This document shows positions 8,608 to 18,125 of a stretch of DNA of 64,000 nt, in pieces. The DNA lies in contig PYJC01000068.1 of assembly GCA_003635255.1 (NCBI GenBank), positions 1-64,000 on the forward strand, written 5' to 3'. Position numbers and translations under genes: made by a program. The stretch's first letter is position 1, and each line of letters begins with the position of its first letter. The notes beneath the pieces were generated by a model, which searched no databases, was not told the DNA's origin, and saw only the letters and a program-made list of their open reading frames with translations. Source of the DNA: Candidatus Poribacteria bacterium (GTDB lineage Bacteria; Poribacteria; WGA-4E; WGA-3G).

Positions 8608-9300
8608 ATGAAAAAAGATAATTCCGCTAAGAAAGCCGCCAAATCTGTTCAGAACTACATTGAGAAAGGTAAAAAGTTATGCGATCAGGAAGATTATGGT
8701 ACTGCTATTTCTGCTTTTGACGCTGCTATTCGTTTAGACCCTAATAACAGGGATGCTCATAATAACAGAGGTAACGCAAAATACCTTTTAAAACAATACT
8801 TTGAAGCGATCGCGGATTATGACGAGGCGATCCGTTTAGACCCCAACTGCTCTTTCGCCTATTATAACAGAGGCCTTGCGAAGTACAATTTAGGACACCC
8901 CAAAGATGCTATTCCTGACTTTGACGCTGCTATTAGACTTGATCCTGAATTTGTGATTGCCTACCGTAATCGTGCCGTTGCGAAAAGCACCATAGGACAA
9001 TATTTTGAATCGATATCCGATTTAGACGTGGTTATTCGTTTAGACCCTGAAAATGATATAGCATACAATGATAGAGGAAGTGCTAAGGCAAACCTTGGAC
9101 ACCATGATTCCGCAATTTCTGACTATGACGCGGCTATTTTCATAAATCCTGGTTATCTATTTCCATATTTCAACCGAGGGATTTCTAAAAAAGAATTAGG
9201 GCGGGATGCAGAGGCAGAACAAGATTTTCAGAAAGCACTCAGTTTAGCACAAGAAGCAGGAGATGCAGAACTTATAACGACAATTAAGAAACATATATAA
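8608..9300 (+). CDS. tetratricopeptide repeat protein
   Basis: 230 residues made almost entirely of about six TPR units of 34 residues, each carrying the N-R-G / A-I-x-D-x-D-x-A-I-x-L-D-P pattern. No signal peptide or catalytic domain is visible, so it is probably a cytoplasmic scaffold for protein-protein contacts. It lies 10 bases after the coiled-coil membrane protein and is presumably expressed with it; a physical partnership is an inference from this spacing. AGGAAAAGC precedes the ATG. Confidence 0.85.
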   Translation: MKKDNSAKKAAKSVQNYIEKGKKLCDQEDYGTAISAFDAAIRLDPNNRDAHNNRGNAKYLLKQYFEAIADYDEAIRLDPNCSFAYYNRGLAKYNLGHPKDAIPDFDAAIRLDPEFVIAYRNRAVAKSTIGQYFESISDLDVVIRLDPENDIAYNDRGSAKANLGHHDSAISDYDAAIFINPGYLFPYFNRGISKKELGRDAEAEQDFQKALSLAQEAGDAELITTIKKHI

Positions 9301-9358
9301 TCTGCCCGGTAATTTCACCTATCTTGTAGGAGGGATTCAACCCCGATAACAAAACCCT

Positions 9359-9541
9359 ATGAACGTCCAAAACCGAACCATCTTCTCAAATGACAACTTA
9401 CCTGTCTTGCGAGGCATAGACCCAGAATCCATCGATCTGATCTATCTTGACCCTCCCTTCAATTCCAATCGTAATTACGCAGCACCCATCGGCAGCGACG
9501 CAGCAGGCGCAGCCTTCAAAAATGCTTGGCCCCTCTCAGAT
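9359..9541 (+). pseudogene. N-terminal remnant of a site-specific DNA methyltransferase
   Basis: The first about 60 codons match the N-terminus of N4/N6 amino-methyltransferases of the beta type: the segment D-L-I-Y-L-D-P-P-F-N-S-N-R-N-Y contains the D-P-P-F catalytic motif IV. After about 9541 the similarity stops, the frame runs on without meaning to 9646, and the sulfatase gene begins. The SAM-binding F-x-G-x-G motif, target recognition domain and the rest of the enzyme are absent, so this is a broken gene. The breakpoint lies about 60 bases before the sulfatase start, suggesting that a rearrangement joined the two. Confidence 0.75.
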
Positions 9542-9599
9542 TATTGCGTAATTTCATCAAAATGCACTTATCAAAGAAAAAATGAAGGAGATATTAATC

Positions 9600-11330
9600 G
9601 TGACACAGCAAAATACACCAAACCTCGTTTTTGTCATCACGGATGACCAAGGCTACGGCGATTTAGGATGCACCGGAAACCCCGTGATCAATACGCCGAA
9701 TCTTGACGCGCTCGCTAATGAGAGTGTGCAACTACAGAACCTACACGTCGGTCCCACCTGTTCACCGACGCGAGCAGGCATCATGACGGGACACTACTGC
9801 AACTCCACAGGCGTATGGCATACCATCGGCGGACGTTCGCTCCTCCGCAGCGACGAGGTCACGATGGCAGATATCTTCCGGCGCAACGGCTATAAGACCG
9901 CTATGTTCGGGAAATGGCACCTCGGCGACAACTACCCGTTCCGGCCACACGATAGAGGTTTCGACGAAGCACTCTATCACGGTGGCGGCGGTATCAGTCA
10001 AACTCCTGACTATTGGGGCAACGACTATTTTGACGATACATACTTTCGCAACGGTTCCGAACAACCTTTTGAGGGTTACTGCACCGATGTCTGGTTCCAA
10101 GAAGCGATGGCATTTATTGAGCGGCAGGCTGAAGGCGATCAGAACCGTCCGTTTTTCTGCTATCTCTCGACGAATGCACCGCACGGTCCGTTCCGCGTTC
10201 CTGAGGCTTATGGCGATGTCTACCGAAGGAAAGATGTACCGGGAGAACGCGCGAATTTCTACGGCATGATAACCAATATTGACGACAATATGGCACGGCT
10301 ACGGCATCACCTCCGAGTCTTGGGACTTGAGGAAAACACCATCCTAATCTTCATGACCGATAACGGTTCCGCAATGGGATGTAATCTGGATGCCCAGCAG
10401 TTCGTTAGGGACGGTTATAATGCAGGGATGCGCGGGAAAAAAGGTTCCGCTTATGAAGGTGGGCATCGTGTACCGCTGTTCATGCATTGGCCCGGCGGCG
10501 GGTTCACCGAAAAGCAAGAGGTTCATGAACTCACGGCAAACATTGACCTGCTCCCTACATTGATAGACCTTTGTGATCTCGAAATCTCCGAAAATACGAC
10601 CTTCCACGGCTCCAGTATTGCCTCGTTGTTGAGAAATGAACCGGAGACGTGGGAAGAACGCGTAATCGTTACGGATTCACAGCGCGTCGAAAACCCGATT
10701 AAGTGGAAAGACAGCGCAACGATGTCACAACGGTGGCGACTCATCAACGGCAAGGAACTCTACGATATTCAAACCGATCCGGGACAGCAGCACGACATTG
10801 CTGACACACACCCAGAGGTTGTTGCTGAACTCCGCGAGCATTATGAAGCGTGGTGGAAAATTGTCTCAGAACGGTTTGATGAAGACTGTCCGATTGTCAT
10901 CGGAACACAGAACGAACCTGTAACATGTATCACAACGCACGATTGGCACGGGGAAGCACACGCGTGGAATCAGGGGATGATTCGCCGCGGCATGGAGTGC
11001 AACGGTTATTGGGCAATTGAGGTACCAGAAGACGGTCAGTATAGTTTTGAACTACGCCGGTGGCCCCTCGCCGAAGACAGAGCGATAACCGATGGTATCC
11101 CGGGTGAGCATATTGATCTTTACAACGGCGGAAAGGCGTTGGCTTTAACAACAGCACAAATTCGCGTTGGCGAGCAGATAGCGACGCAAGCGATCCCACC
11201 CAATGCGAAAAGCGTGACGTTTACGTTCAATCTTACCGCCGGTCAGACACGCATGCACACCGAATTCACAGACGAATCCGGTGAACTCGCTATTGGGGCG
11301 TATTATGTGTATGTGAAACGGGTGATTTAA
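9600..11330 (+). CDS. arylsulfatase-family sulfatase
   Basis: A formylglycine-dependent sulfatase (S1 family) of about 576 residues. The signature C-S-P-T-R, with its Cys at position 54, is the site oxidised to formylglycine. D-D-Q-G-Y-G-D near the N-terminus supplies metal ligands, and G-K-W-H-L-G is the conserved active-site segment. Residues after about 425 form an extra beta-rich domain. I see no signal peptide, so it appears cytoplasmic, acting on desulfation of an imported sulfated ester or sugar. I choose GTG 9600 because AAGGAG sits ten bases upstream; the in-frame ATG at 9582 would place that ribosome site inside the gene. Confidence 0.88.
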   Translation: MTQQNTPNLVFVITDDQGYGDLGCTGNPVINTPNLDALANESVQLQNLHVGPTCSPTRAGIMTGHYCNSTGVWHTIGGRSLLRSDEVTMADIFRRNGYKTAMFGKWHLGDNYPFRPHDRGFDEALYHGGGGISQTPDYWGNDYFDDTYFRNGSEQPFEGYCTDVWFQEAMAFIERQAEGDQNRPFFCYLSTNAPHGPFRVPEAYGDVYRRKDVPGERANFYGMITNIDDNMARLRHHLRVLGLEENTILIFMTDNGSAMGCNLDAQQFVRDGYNAGMRGKKGSAYEGGHRVPLFMHWPGGGFTEKQEVHELTANIDLLPTLIDLCDLEISENTTFHGSSIASLLRNEPETWEERVIVTDSQRVENPIKWKDSATMSQRWRLINGKELYDIQTDPGQQHDIADTHPEVVAELREHYEAWWKIVSERFDEDCPIVIGTQNEPVTCITTHDWHGEAHAWNQGMIRRGMECNGYWAIEVPEDGQYSFELRRWPLAEDRAITDGIPGEHIDLYNGGKALALTTAQIRVGEQIATQAIPPNAKSVTFTFNLTAGQTRMHTEFTDESGELAIGAYYVYVKRVI

Positions 11331-11338
11331 GCGCGGAG

Positions 11339-11827
11339 TTACCGATAGACAGGGGAGGTTGTCACGCGAGAGAATAAACGTGCTAATTCATCCATTGACA
11401 CGCCAAGCCGCTCTTCAAGGTCTGTTTGGGTTAACCCAAGTTGTTGAACACCGAGGCTCTCTTCAAAGTCGTCTTGTGTTAACCCAAAATCCTTGTATCC
11501 TTGGATGACAATTTGTAGATACCATTTTGACGGCGGCACCAAATCCTCAGACGCATCTCTCATCCGATAGAACATGACCTCGTCTTCGTAATATTTGCCG
11601 TAGTACGTAGGGTAACCTTCGTACATATCGAGAGCGATTTCGTGATCTTCTGTGATATTCCAGAGTCCACCGTGAACGATACACGCCTCCGCGGGGACAA
11701 TATCGGCGTGGTAGTTAAAAATAAGGCGAAACCCCTTAAGTTGATATGTCCCTATACGAGTGATACCGGGGCACCGTTGTTGCGTCTGCGAAACGTTCAT
11801 GTTGGACCCGTACGCAAAGTATTGCAT
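11339..11827 (-). CDS. gamma-glutamylcyclotransferase-like (AIG2) protein
   Basis: A 162-residue protein of the GGCT/AIG2 fold. The N-terminal M-Q-Y-F-A-Y-G-S-N-M substrate-binding loop and an acidic residue in the Y-E-G-Y-P strand fit gamma-glutamylamine cyclotransferases, which release 5-oxoproline. The C-terminus has two copies of an L-G-L-T-Q-x-D-x-E-E-x-L-G-V unit not typical of the family. AGGAGG lies a few bases before the ATG at 11827, so this start is preferred over an upstream one at 11878. It runs towards the sulfatase gene and ends nine bases from it. The true substrate is unknown. Confidence 0.78.
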   Translation of the reverse strand: MQYFAYGSNMNVSQTQQRCPGITRIGTYQLKGFRLIFNYHADIVPAEACIVHGGLWNITEDHEIALDMYEGYPTYYGKYYEDEVMFYRMRDASEDLVPPSKWYLQIVIQGYKDFGLTQDDFEESLGVQQLGLTQTDLEERLGVSMDELARLFSRVTTSPVYR

Positions 11828-11886
11828 CGGCACCCTCCTGCTGTGAAAGCGGTCCCAAGCAAAGCAATGAGACCGCAAAATTATTG

Positions 11887-12633
11887 CTACTGTGACTTCA
11901 GTTTGCCCCAGAGCACAGGCAATTTTTCCGACGGATCCACAGCGAAAGCGGTGAAAAGGATACCATCATTCATAATACCCTGAACCTCATCTTCGGTGAG
12001 TCCATCGTTAAAGAGACCGACCTCGTCCATAATAGTGGCAGACAGAAAGCCTACCCCTTTATCCGTAGCAAGCCAGGCTGTTTGATCCTGATCTTGGAGT
12101 TGGAACTTCGGCACCTTTTGAGAAACTTTCTCTTCGCCATCAACATAGATTTTACAGGTCTCTCCGTCGTAGACATTGGCGACATGATACCATGTCCCCG
12201 CCTTAACAGTCACACCGCTGGTAACATTCCAAGTGTTCGTCCAACTACGAAGAACATTTGCCCCCTCTTTGTAAGGGACATAGCGGTTGTTGCTCTGATC
12301 CCATATCGAGAAGTAGTTCTGTTGACCCCCGATGTCGGTAAAGTTTAGCCACAAGATGAAGGTCACTTTATCTTCGATAATGCCTTTACCAAGCGGAATG
12401 GTGACAGTCCCTCCCTTTTTGATTTCAAGGGCACCATCGAACTTCCCTTTTGCCCATTTCGCGTTCGTAATTGTGCCTTCACGTCCGTTTTCGGACGCGT
12501 CTTCAGCGGTATCACCTTTACCTTCGTCCAATAACCAGATACCGACGATCCTATCCGGATCAATCTCGGCCTGACTGTAACTCACTGCCAGACTTAGCGC
12601 GAGCATCGCGCATAGCAATATTTTTACGCTCAT
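11887..12633 (-). CDS. exported LamG-domain protein
   Basis: 248 residues. A signal peptide (1-22, ending S-Q-A-E) precedes a concanavalin-like LamG jelly roll: I-W-L-L-D-E-G-K-G-D at the start, W-Y-H-V-A-N-V-Y-D-G and Y-V-D-G-E in the middle, and M-D-E-V-G-L-F-N near the end. Such domains bind carbohydrate or other ligands outside the cytoplasm. The tail K-L-P-V-L-W-G-K-L-K resembles the tail of the second LamG protein (40246-41079). AGGAGT precedes the ATG. The upstream region is shared with the tRNA-Leu gene on the other strand. Confidence 0.82.
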   Translation of the reverse strand: MSVKILLCAMLALSLAVSYSQAEIDPDRIVGIWLLDEGKGDTAEDASENGREGTITNAKWAKGKFDGALEIKKGGTVTIPLGKGIIEDKVTFILWLNFTDIGGQQNYFSIWDQSNNRYVPYKEGANVLRSWTNTWNVTSGVTVKAGTWYHVANVYDGETCKIYVDGEEKVSQKVPKFQLQDQDQTAWLATDKGVGFLSATIMDEVGLFNDGLTEDEVQGIMNDGILFTAFAVDPSEKLPVLWGKLKSQ

Positions 12634-12786
12634 AGATTGGTACTCCTTTTTTTATCATGTGAAGAATCACGACCACAGTCCAACACTACAACCAAAAATG
12701 TGATTGACATATTAATGACATTAGACTTGCCAAGTGTGTTATAAGTTTAATCCGATTTCTTTTCGATGATTTCTCCAAATTTTAAT

Positions 12787-12815
12787 TTGACAATCCACCA
12801 GAATTGGCGTATACT
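12787..12815 (+). promoter_or_regulatory. sigma-70 promoter of tRNA-Leu(CAG)
   Basis: TTGACA (12787-12792), a 17-bp spacer, then TATACT (12810-12815). The tRNA gene starts eleven bases after the -10 box, as expected for a promoter whose start site lies at or just before the mature 5' end. Confidence 0.75.
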
Positions 12816-12825
12816 ATAATTGCTC

Positions 12826-12911
12826 GCCGGGATGCTGGAATTTGGTAGACAGGCTAGGTTCAGGGTCTAGTGTGCATTATGCGCGTAAGGGTTCGAGCCC
12901 CTTTCCCGGCA
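12826..12911 (+). tRNA. tRNA-Leu (CAG)
   Basis: Acceptor stem GCCGGGA/TCCCGGC with discriminator A, anticodon stem CTAGG/TCTAG around loop TTCAGGG (anticodon CAG), a long class II variable arm, and T arm GGGTTCGAGCCC. CCA is not encoded. It reads Leu CUG codons. Confidence 0.93.
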
Positions 12912-12960
12912 TCTATGAATATTTTATTATAGGCGCGCCTTCCAAGCGTGCCTATGTGCC

Positions 12961-14139
12961 TTACTCTTTCTTTAAAGTCTCCGGTACCAACCACAAGAAA
13001 ATTCCCACCGCCAGATAACCGATACCTCCCAACGCGAAACCGGAATAGCTTAACCCAAACAGATCCGCAAGATTCCCGACAACAACCGGGCCCGCCGAAC
13101 CCCCAAAATCTCCTGTGAGCCGCCACAGACCTAAAAACTCACCCGTCCCCTCTCGTGGCGCTAAGTCAGCACCGAGGGTCATCATTGTCCCTGAAGCGAT
13201 ACCGTTACCAAGTCGCATCAAAACCGCTGCAAGCAACAACCACGTAAATGTCCCTGTAAACGGCATCAACACCATGCCAGTCGCAAAGATGCAGATACCA
13301 GGGACTGTCGCATATCTTCGACCAAACCGATCCATCATAGATCCAGCAATCGGAAACATTGACATGTCTACCGCTGAGGATATCATGACGACTGAGCGGA
13401 CTTGCTGCGTGCTTAATCCAACAATCTCATCGGCATAGAGTGGAATAATGATATGACACCCGCGGCGCAGCGTTTGTACGCAGACCTGTCCTACGCCTGC
13501 TGTGGCGAGAAGTCGCGCGTGCTGACGTGAAACCTGGAGAAGGTGTTTCAGGTACGGAACTTTCTTATCGGTAGTTTGACTTGTACCGCGACGTGTCTCT
13601 GGAATGAAGAAGATACAGAGAAAGAAATTCAGTACCACAATACCAGCATAGATAAAAAACGGAAGACGTAGGTTCACACCGAGGAAGATAGAACAGAACT
13701 GCCCTGCGAAGGTCCCCATCCGATTTACGCCCCCGAACAACGCAATCGCTCGCCCGCGATTCGCCATCGGAATTACATCCGTCATATAGGCATGCCGAGC
13801 GAGCATCCACAACGCATTCCCGATGCCGCCAATCAGTTGCGCACCGATGAGTTGAATAAAATCCCTTGCCATCCCCATACCAATGGTTGACAACCCTATC
13901 ATCACCAGACCGAACAACATTGACGGCTTGCGACCAAGCCGCTCCACCAAAATACCCGCGGGGATATTCCCAAGTACACCGACAGCAAGAACGACTGTCG
14001 TCAATGTATAGGATAACTCAAACGATTTGACATAAATCGAGAGGGTTGGGGAAACAATACCGCCGCCTGTTGCCAATAAAAACGCAGGAATGTAGATGGG
14101 AAGAATCAGCGAGACTCGGCTAAATTTGCGTGTGTTCAA
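12961..14139 (-). CDS. MFS transporter
   Basis: 392 residues with about twelve transmembrane helices. Major facilitator motif A appears twice, as L-G-R-K-P-S between helices 2 and 3 and as D-R-F-G-R-R-Y between helices 8 and 9, showing the usual two-half structure. It resembles the drug/metabolite efflux branch (DHA1-like), but the substrate is not predictable. It ends near tRNA-Leu and starts 41 bases after the macrodomain gene that precedes it on the minus strand, so it may be read from that gene's promoter. Confidence 0.85.
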   Translation of the reverse strand: MNTRKFSRVSLILPIYIPAFLLATGGGIVSPTLSIYVKSFELSYTLTTVVLAVGVLGNIPAGILVERLGRKPSMLFGLVMIGLSTIGMGMARDFIQLIGAQLIGGIGNALWMLARHAYMTDVIPMANRGRAIALFGGVNRMGTFAGQFCSIFLGVNLRLPFFIYAGIVVLNFFLCIFFIPETRRGTSQTTDKKVPYLKHLLQVSRQHARLLATAGVGQVCVQTLRRGCHIIIPLYADEIVGLSTQQVRSVVMISSAVDMSMFPIAGSMMDRFGRRYATVPGICIFATGMVLMPFTGTFTWLLLAAVLMRLGNGIASGTMMTLGADLAPREGTGEFLGLWRLTGDFGGSAGPVVVGNLADLFGLSYSGFALGGIGYLAVGIFLWLVPETLKKE

Positions 14140-14180
14140 TTTTGGACAACTTTCAAGCGTAAATAACTTTTTAGCACGCT

Positions 14181-14735
14181 TTATTTCGGGAAGACAGTGG
14201 ACAGAGCGTCCTCATAACACGTCCGAGTAGCCGCATCAAACAAGATAAACTGAATAGTTGTTGGCGCGGTGTTGTTCTGCTCCACAAATTCTTTCACCGC
14301 GGTTAACGCAACGACTGCCGCTTTTTCCATTGGATATCCATAGATACCGGTGCTAATAGACGGAAAAGCAACACTCTGAACACCATTTTCTACAGCAAGT
14401 CGGAGACTCGACTGATAACAACTCGCAAGCAGTCCCGCTTCACCCGAATCGCCGCCTTCCCACACCGGTCCGGCTGTATGAATCACATATTTCGCGGGCA
14501 GGTTACCACCAGTAGTGATAACGGCTTTACCTGTAGGACAGCCACCTTCGCGTTTGCGGATTTCCGCGCAGGCTTGTTCTATTTCATCACCACCAGCACG
14601 CCGTATTGCGCCATCTACACCGCCACCGCCGATAAGTTGGCTGTTCGCCGCATTCACGATAGCATCGACCCGAGCTTTCGTTATATCACCTTGAACCAGT
14701 TCCAAGTCTGTTTGTAGTATCTGTGTTTTCATCAA
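14181..14735 (-). CDS. macrodomain protein (YmdB-like)
   Basis: A 184-residue macrodomain with the full canonical active-site segment V-N-A-A-N-S (27-32) and G-G-G-G-V-D-G (36-42), plus H-T-A-G-P-V-W and S-T-G-I-Y-G-Y-P. These residues fit the deacetylation of O-acetyl-ADP-ribose or removal of ADP-ribose from targets. It is the closer relative of YmdB in this window; the copy at 4701-5297 differs at the second Asn. It lies 14 bases after DUF58 on the same strand, so the two are likely co-transcribed. Confidence 0.9.
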   Translation of the reverse strand: MMKTQILQTDLELVQGDITKARVDAIVNAANSQLIGGGGVDGAIRRAGGDEIEQACAEIRKREGGCPTGKAVITTGGNLPAKYVIHTAGPVWEGGDSGEAGLLASCYQSSLRLAVENGVQSVAFPSISTGIYGYPMEKAAVVALTAVKEFVEQNNTAPTTIQFILFDAATRTCYEDALSTVFPK

Positions 14736-14749
14736 ATATCTCCTGATCT

Positions 14750-15697
14750 TTACCGATTTCTCTGAATGAAACCCGCCTTGTGAAGTTCCTGTAGGATAAA
14801 AGACTCTATAGGTGTATCACTTTTTAGTTGGGCATAGTTGATCCCTTGGTCGGTACAGAAGCGTTGCAAAGTTTCGCAAAATGTCTGCTGTTGCGCTTGG
14901 TATTGTGCAAGGGTTTCCGCATTAACCGTGACGGCTCTCGTTTCTCCCGTCTCGGCATCTTCCACCAGCCAATCCCCGCTGGCAAGTGTATCGTCTAAGT
15001 GCGCTTGCGGATCCATTTCTTCTCGACTTATCAAATGGATCGCTGTGAGGGAGAACCCGCGTCCTGAGAGTAATTTAAGCCCATCCGCGTAACCATTCGG
15101 TTCCAAAAAATCTGAAAGTATAACAACCATACACGGATATCGCTGGTACATCCGGAGCTGCTTGAAACATTCCATCAACCGTGTTTCTCCGGATGCTGCA
15201 ATTCGGTCAAGTGCTTTTGTCAAACGTGGGAATTGTGATTTGCCTGATGTTGGTGACAGCGTTGACGAGAGGCGTTCACTGCAAGTGTAGACCGCAATAC
15301 TATCGGCATGTGCCAAGGCGATATACCCTAATGCAGCGGCAACCTGCTTCGCACACATCAATTTAGTGGGCGAACCGAATTCCATGGAACGGCTATTATC
15401 AATGAGAAACACAAGGGGTAAACTTTCGTCAGTATGAAAGAGTTTAATAAAGAGTCGATCTAAGCGTGCGTAGATATTCCAATCAACATGCCGCAGGTCA
15501 TCGCCGGGTTCATAGACACGATAATCGGCAAATTCCATACCTGTGCCGCGATTCAGGCTTCGCCGTTCGCCTCTGAATTTACCACGGAACGAGTGCTTCG
15601 CGCGAATATGGAAAGGATCAAGTTGTTTCAGGAATTGGGGTGTCAGCAGCATCGCTATCAATATCTGGAATAGGAGAAAAATGGGTGCGCGAGGCAC
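14750..15697 (-). CDS. DUF58 (VWA-like) protein
   Basis: 315 residues. The DUF58 core (about 40-110) has the typical R-G-x-G-M-E-F-A-D-x-R-x-Y-x-P-G-D-D-x-R-x-D-W pattern; a following von Willebrand factor A-like part carries the D-N-S-R-S-M metal site (MIDAS). Such proteins normally work with MoxR AAA ATPases in chaperone-like assembly of other complexes, but no moxR gene is nearby. The start could also be at 15652 (MLLTPQFL), which would remove a hydrophobic leader. A macrodomain gene follows closely. Confidence 0.82.
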   Translation of the reverse strand: MPRAPIFLLFQILIAMLLTPQFLKQLDPFHIRAKHSFRGKFRGERRSLNRGTGMEFADYRVYEPGDDLRHVDWNIYARLDRLFIKLFHTDESLPLVFLIDNSRSMEFGSPTKLMCAKQVAAALGYIALAHADSIAVYTCSERLSSTLSPTSGKSQFPRLTKALDRIAASGETRLMECFKQLRMYQRYPCMVVILSDFLEPNGYADGLKLLSGRGFSLTAIHLISREEMDPQAHLDDTLASGDWLVEDAETGETRAVTVNAETLAQYQAQQQTFCETLQRFCTDQGINYAQLKSDTPIESFILQELHKAGFIQRNR

Positions 15698-15772
15698 AAA
15701 AATTCCGTTCTACAATCATGCCAGCATTATAGCACGGTTCGTCGAAAAAACACAAGGTTTTTTCATATTAAT

Positions 15773-15801
15773 TTGACATACCCTAGAAAATAGTGTATAA
15801 T
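15773..15801 (+). promoter_or_regulatory. sigma-70 promoter of the six-tRNA cluster
   Basis: TTGACA (15773-15778), a 17-bp spacer and TATAAT (15796-15801), a full consensus match. The first tRNA begins about 115 bases downstream, so a 5' leader would be removed during maturation. Confidence 0.8.
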
Positions 15802-15915
15802 TTAAAAACTAAAAAGTGGTGTTTAAAGAGTATCTTGGGAGCGTGTATTATACCCCCTGCTGGTGTTTCTAACAGCGTCCCAACGGCTTGTAAATCTATG
15901 CTCTGTATGCCTTTT

Positions 15916-15990
15916 CGGGGCGTAGCGCAGCCCGGCTAGCGCGTCTGCTTTGGGAGCAGAAGGTCGGAGGTTCAAATCCTCTCGCCCCGA
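15916..15990 (+). tRNA. tRNA-Pro (TGG)
   Basis: Acceptor stem CGGGGCG/CGCCCCG with discriminator A, anticodon stem TCTGC/GCAGA with loop TTTGGGA (anticodon TGG), T arm GGAGG-TTCAAAT-CCTCT. The first member of the tRNA cluster. Confidence 0.93.
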
Positions 15991-16011
15991 TCCAAAAAAT
16001 TTCTAACACAA

Positions 16012-16085
<74 letters not shown>

Positions 16086-16123
16086 CTTTTTATTTATCGC
16101 GCACGAAGACAAAGTCAAAATCT

Positions 16124-16196
16124 GGTGGATGTAGCTCAGGGGCAGAGCGCTTGACTGTGGATCAAGAGGGCGTGGGTTCAAATCCCATCATCCACC
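16124..16196 (+). tRNA. tRNA-His (GTG)
   Basis: The extra 5' G (position -1, base 16124) opposite C73 (base 16196), the identity mark of tRNA-His, is encoded. Acceptor GTGGATG/CATCCAC, anticodon GTG within TTGAC-TGTGGAT-CAAG. Confidence 0.93.
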
Positions 16197-16203
16197 CTCA
16201 TGA

Positions 16204-16276
16204 GCGTCCGTAGTTCAATGGATAGAGCAATAGTCTTCGGAACTATAAGTTGGGGGTTCGAATCCCTCCGGACGCG
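16204..16276 (+). tRNA. tRNA-Arg (TCG)
   Basis: Acceptor GCGTCCG/CGGACGC with discriminator G, anticodon stem ATAGT/ACTAT with loop CTTCGGA, anticodon TCG. Only seven bases separate it from tRNA-His, supporting a single primary transcript. Confidence 0.92.
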
Positions 16277-16374
16277 AATATCTTTGGAGTATCAGGTGCG
16301 CGCCTTGCGCACACAAAAGCAATCAGCGAGTGGGTGCTTACAAAGCGCGTCTACGATTCAGGGCAGCGAGCAAC

Positions 16375-16447
16375 GCGCCGTTAGCTCAATTGGCAGAGCA
16401 TCTGACTCTTAATCAGGCGGTTGAAGGTTCGATTCCTTCACGGCGCA
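16375..16447 (+). tRNA. tRNA-Lys (CTT)
   Basis: Acceptor GCGCCGT/ACGGCGC with discriminator A, anticodon CTT in TGACT-CTTAAT-CA, T arm GAAGG-TTCGATT-CCTTC. A 98-base spacer separates it from the preceding tRNA-Arg. Confidence 0.92.
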
Positions 16448-16471
16448 TCTGTAATAGGATACACGGAATTT

Positions 16472-16556
16472 GGGCGGGTGCTGGAATTGGTAGACAGGAT
16501 AGACTTAGGATCTATTGGGGTTACACCTCGTGAGGGTTCAAGTCCCTCCTCGCCCA
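16472..16556 (+). tRNA. tRNA-Leu (TAG)
   Basis: Class II tRNA with a long variable arm. Acceptor GGGCGGG/CTCGCCC (one G-U), discriminator A, anticodon stem ATAGA/TCTAT with loop CTTAGGA, anticodon TAG. Last member of the cluster. Confidence 0.92.
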
Positions 16557-16768
16557 TCGTCGTATTTAAGGGGCGTAGGGACCAGCAAAATTGATTGCCC
16601 TAACGAAAATCAACCGTACGCACCATAGCAGCAGATCGGTTTAATCAAAAATCGGGGTGTGCTATCAAAGCACAGTTTGTCTTTCTTGGCATTCCAGCAA
16701 AACGACACCTAAGGTGAACTGTGATGTAAGGTATCCTCACTTTGGATACCCAGCATGAGGACAAAAGT

Positions 16769-18073
16769 TTGAGAGTTCAAATTGAAAGATTAGACACTAC
16801 GCGAGTCCGTCTGGACATAGAGGTGCCTCCTGAAGATGTTAATGCAGCTTTAGAGGAAACTTATGAAGCGTTGCGTACCCAAGTCTCCATTCCGGGGTTC
16901 CGGAAGGGACGTGTACCCGTAGCAATCCTCAAATCAAGATTTCCTGATTACGTCAATAGTGAGGCTGCTCGTTATCTCATCGCTCCTGCTTATGAAGATG
17001 CTGTCCATAGAGAAAAACTGAATCCGCTCTCCCAGCCAACTTTCACACCGCCTCTCAACGAATTACAGGTTAAGGAAAACGAACCCCTCCAATTTTCAGC
17101 CACAGTTGATATTCGACCCAATATAGACCTCCCACCTTATGATGAACTTGTAACCGATAAAAATCCGGTTGACGTGCCGCGTGAAGATGTCGATGCTTAT
17201 ATTACACGGCTGCAGGCGCAATCAGCAACTTATGAACCACTTGACATTGAACGTCCAGTTGAGGAGAAAGATTGTGTCCGCGTGGATTGGGAATGCTTGC
17301 TCAATGGTCAACGAATTGATGATGAATCAAGGAAAGATGTTGATATAGAACTCGGTATTAAGGCTATACATGAGAAACTTGAACAGGTATTGATCGGTAT
17401 GCAAATTGGGGAGACAAAATCCGTGGATATTGATTTCCCACAAGAACACCATAACCCTGAACTCGCAGGAAAATCTGTTCAATATGAGATTACACTGCAC
17501 GCCATCACACAAAAGCATCTTCCACTCTTAGATGATGAGTTCGCTAAAGATTTGGGGTACGAAAACTATTCTCAACTTTTCGGCGTGATATGGAACAATC
17601 TCGTTGAGGAAGAAACAAGCTTACAAGTTGATAAACAGAAGGCGGAATTGTTGGAGCAACTCATTGAAAAAATCGATATTGCCATCCCGGAACCCTTGGT
17701 CGATCAATACGTACAACAGACGCTTCAGAACGTCAAACAACAATTGGCAAACGAACGGAAAACACCGGAAGACGCTGGAATTAACATGGATACCCTGCCT
17801 GATGAACTCCGACGAGATGTTATTCAACAAACAAAGCAATCATGGATCTTCAATACGATTGCTGAAGCGGAGAGTATCTACGTATCTGACGATGAATTGG
17901 AATACGAAATCCGACGTGCCGCTGAACAACAAAACCGGGACGCTCAAAAATATGCTGAATTACTGAAATCAAGCAACCGATTGGAAGATTTTCGCGGTCA
18001 ACTCCAACAAGAAAAAATCTATCAGTTCCTCATTCATCGAGCGTCTGCTAAACAATCACTCATAATTACCTGA
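16769..18073 (+). CDS. tig: trigger factor
   Basis: The ribosome-bound chaperone that meets nascent chains at the exit tunnel. The N-terminal ribosome-binding domain has the signature G-F-R-K-G-R-V-P; a central FKBP-type prolyl isomerase domain (about 150-240) and a helical C-terminal arm follow. About 434 residues, normal length. I choose TTG 16769 because GAGGA lies seven bases upstream and translation then starts M-R-V-Q-I-E, like other trigger factors; an ATG at 16755 opens only a five-codon frame whose TGA overlaps this TTG. clpP, clpX and lon follow, the classical gene order. Confidence 0.93.
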   Translation: MRVQIERLDTTRVRLDIEVPPEDVNAALEETYEALRTQVSIPGFRKGRVPVAILKSRFPDYVNSEAARYLIAPAYEDAVHREKLNPLSQPTFTPPLNELQVKENEPLQFSATVDIRPNIDLPPYDELVTDKNPVDVPREDVDAYITRLQAQSATYEPLDIERPVEEKDCVRVDWECLLNGQRIDDESRKDVDIELGIKAIHEKLEQVLIGMQIGETKSVDIDFPQEHHNPELAGKSVQYEITLHAITQKHLPLLDDEFAKDLGYENYSQLFGVIWNNLVEEETSLQVDKQKAELLEQLIEKIDIAIPEPLVDQYVQQTLQNVKQQLANERKTPEDAGINMDTLPDELRRDVIQQTKQSWIFNTIAEAESIYVSDDELEYEIRRAAEQQNRDAQKYAELLKSSNRLEDFRGQLQQEKIYQFLIHRASAKQSLIIT

Positions 18074-18108
18074 TTTTTTAAATATTGGGTTTCTGCTCCG
18101 ATTTTTCC

Positions 18109-18125
18109 GAGTTGATCATCAACTC
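18109..18125. promoter_or_regulatory. palindrome between tig and clpP
   Basis: GAGTTGAT, one centre base, then ATCAACTC: a perfect 8-bp inverted repeat. It lies 160 bases before clpP with no following T-run, so it is more like an operator than a terminator. It does not match the CIRCE or CtsR consensus. Which protein binds it, if any, is unknown. Confidence 0.4.

Noticed and set aside
9582-9599. ATG at 9582 as sulfatase start
   Set aside because: The ATG sits directly before the AAGGAG that serves the GTG at 9600.
16200-16533. Two ORFs across the tRNA cluster
   Set aside because: They are translations of tRNA genes; no protein similarity.
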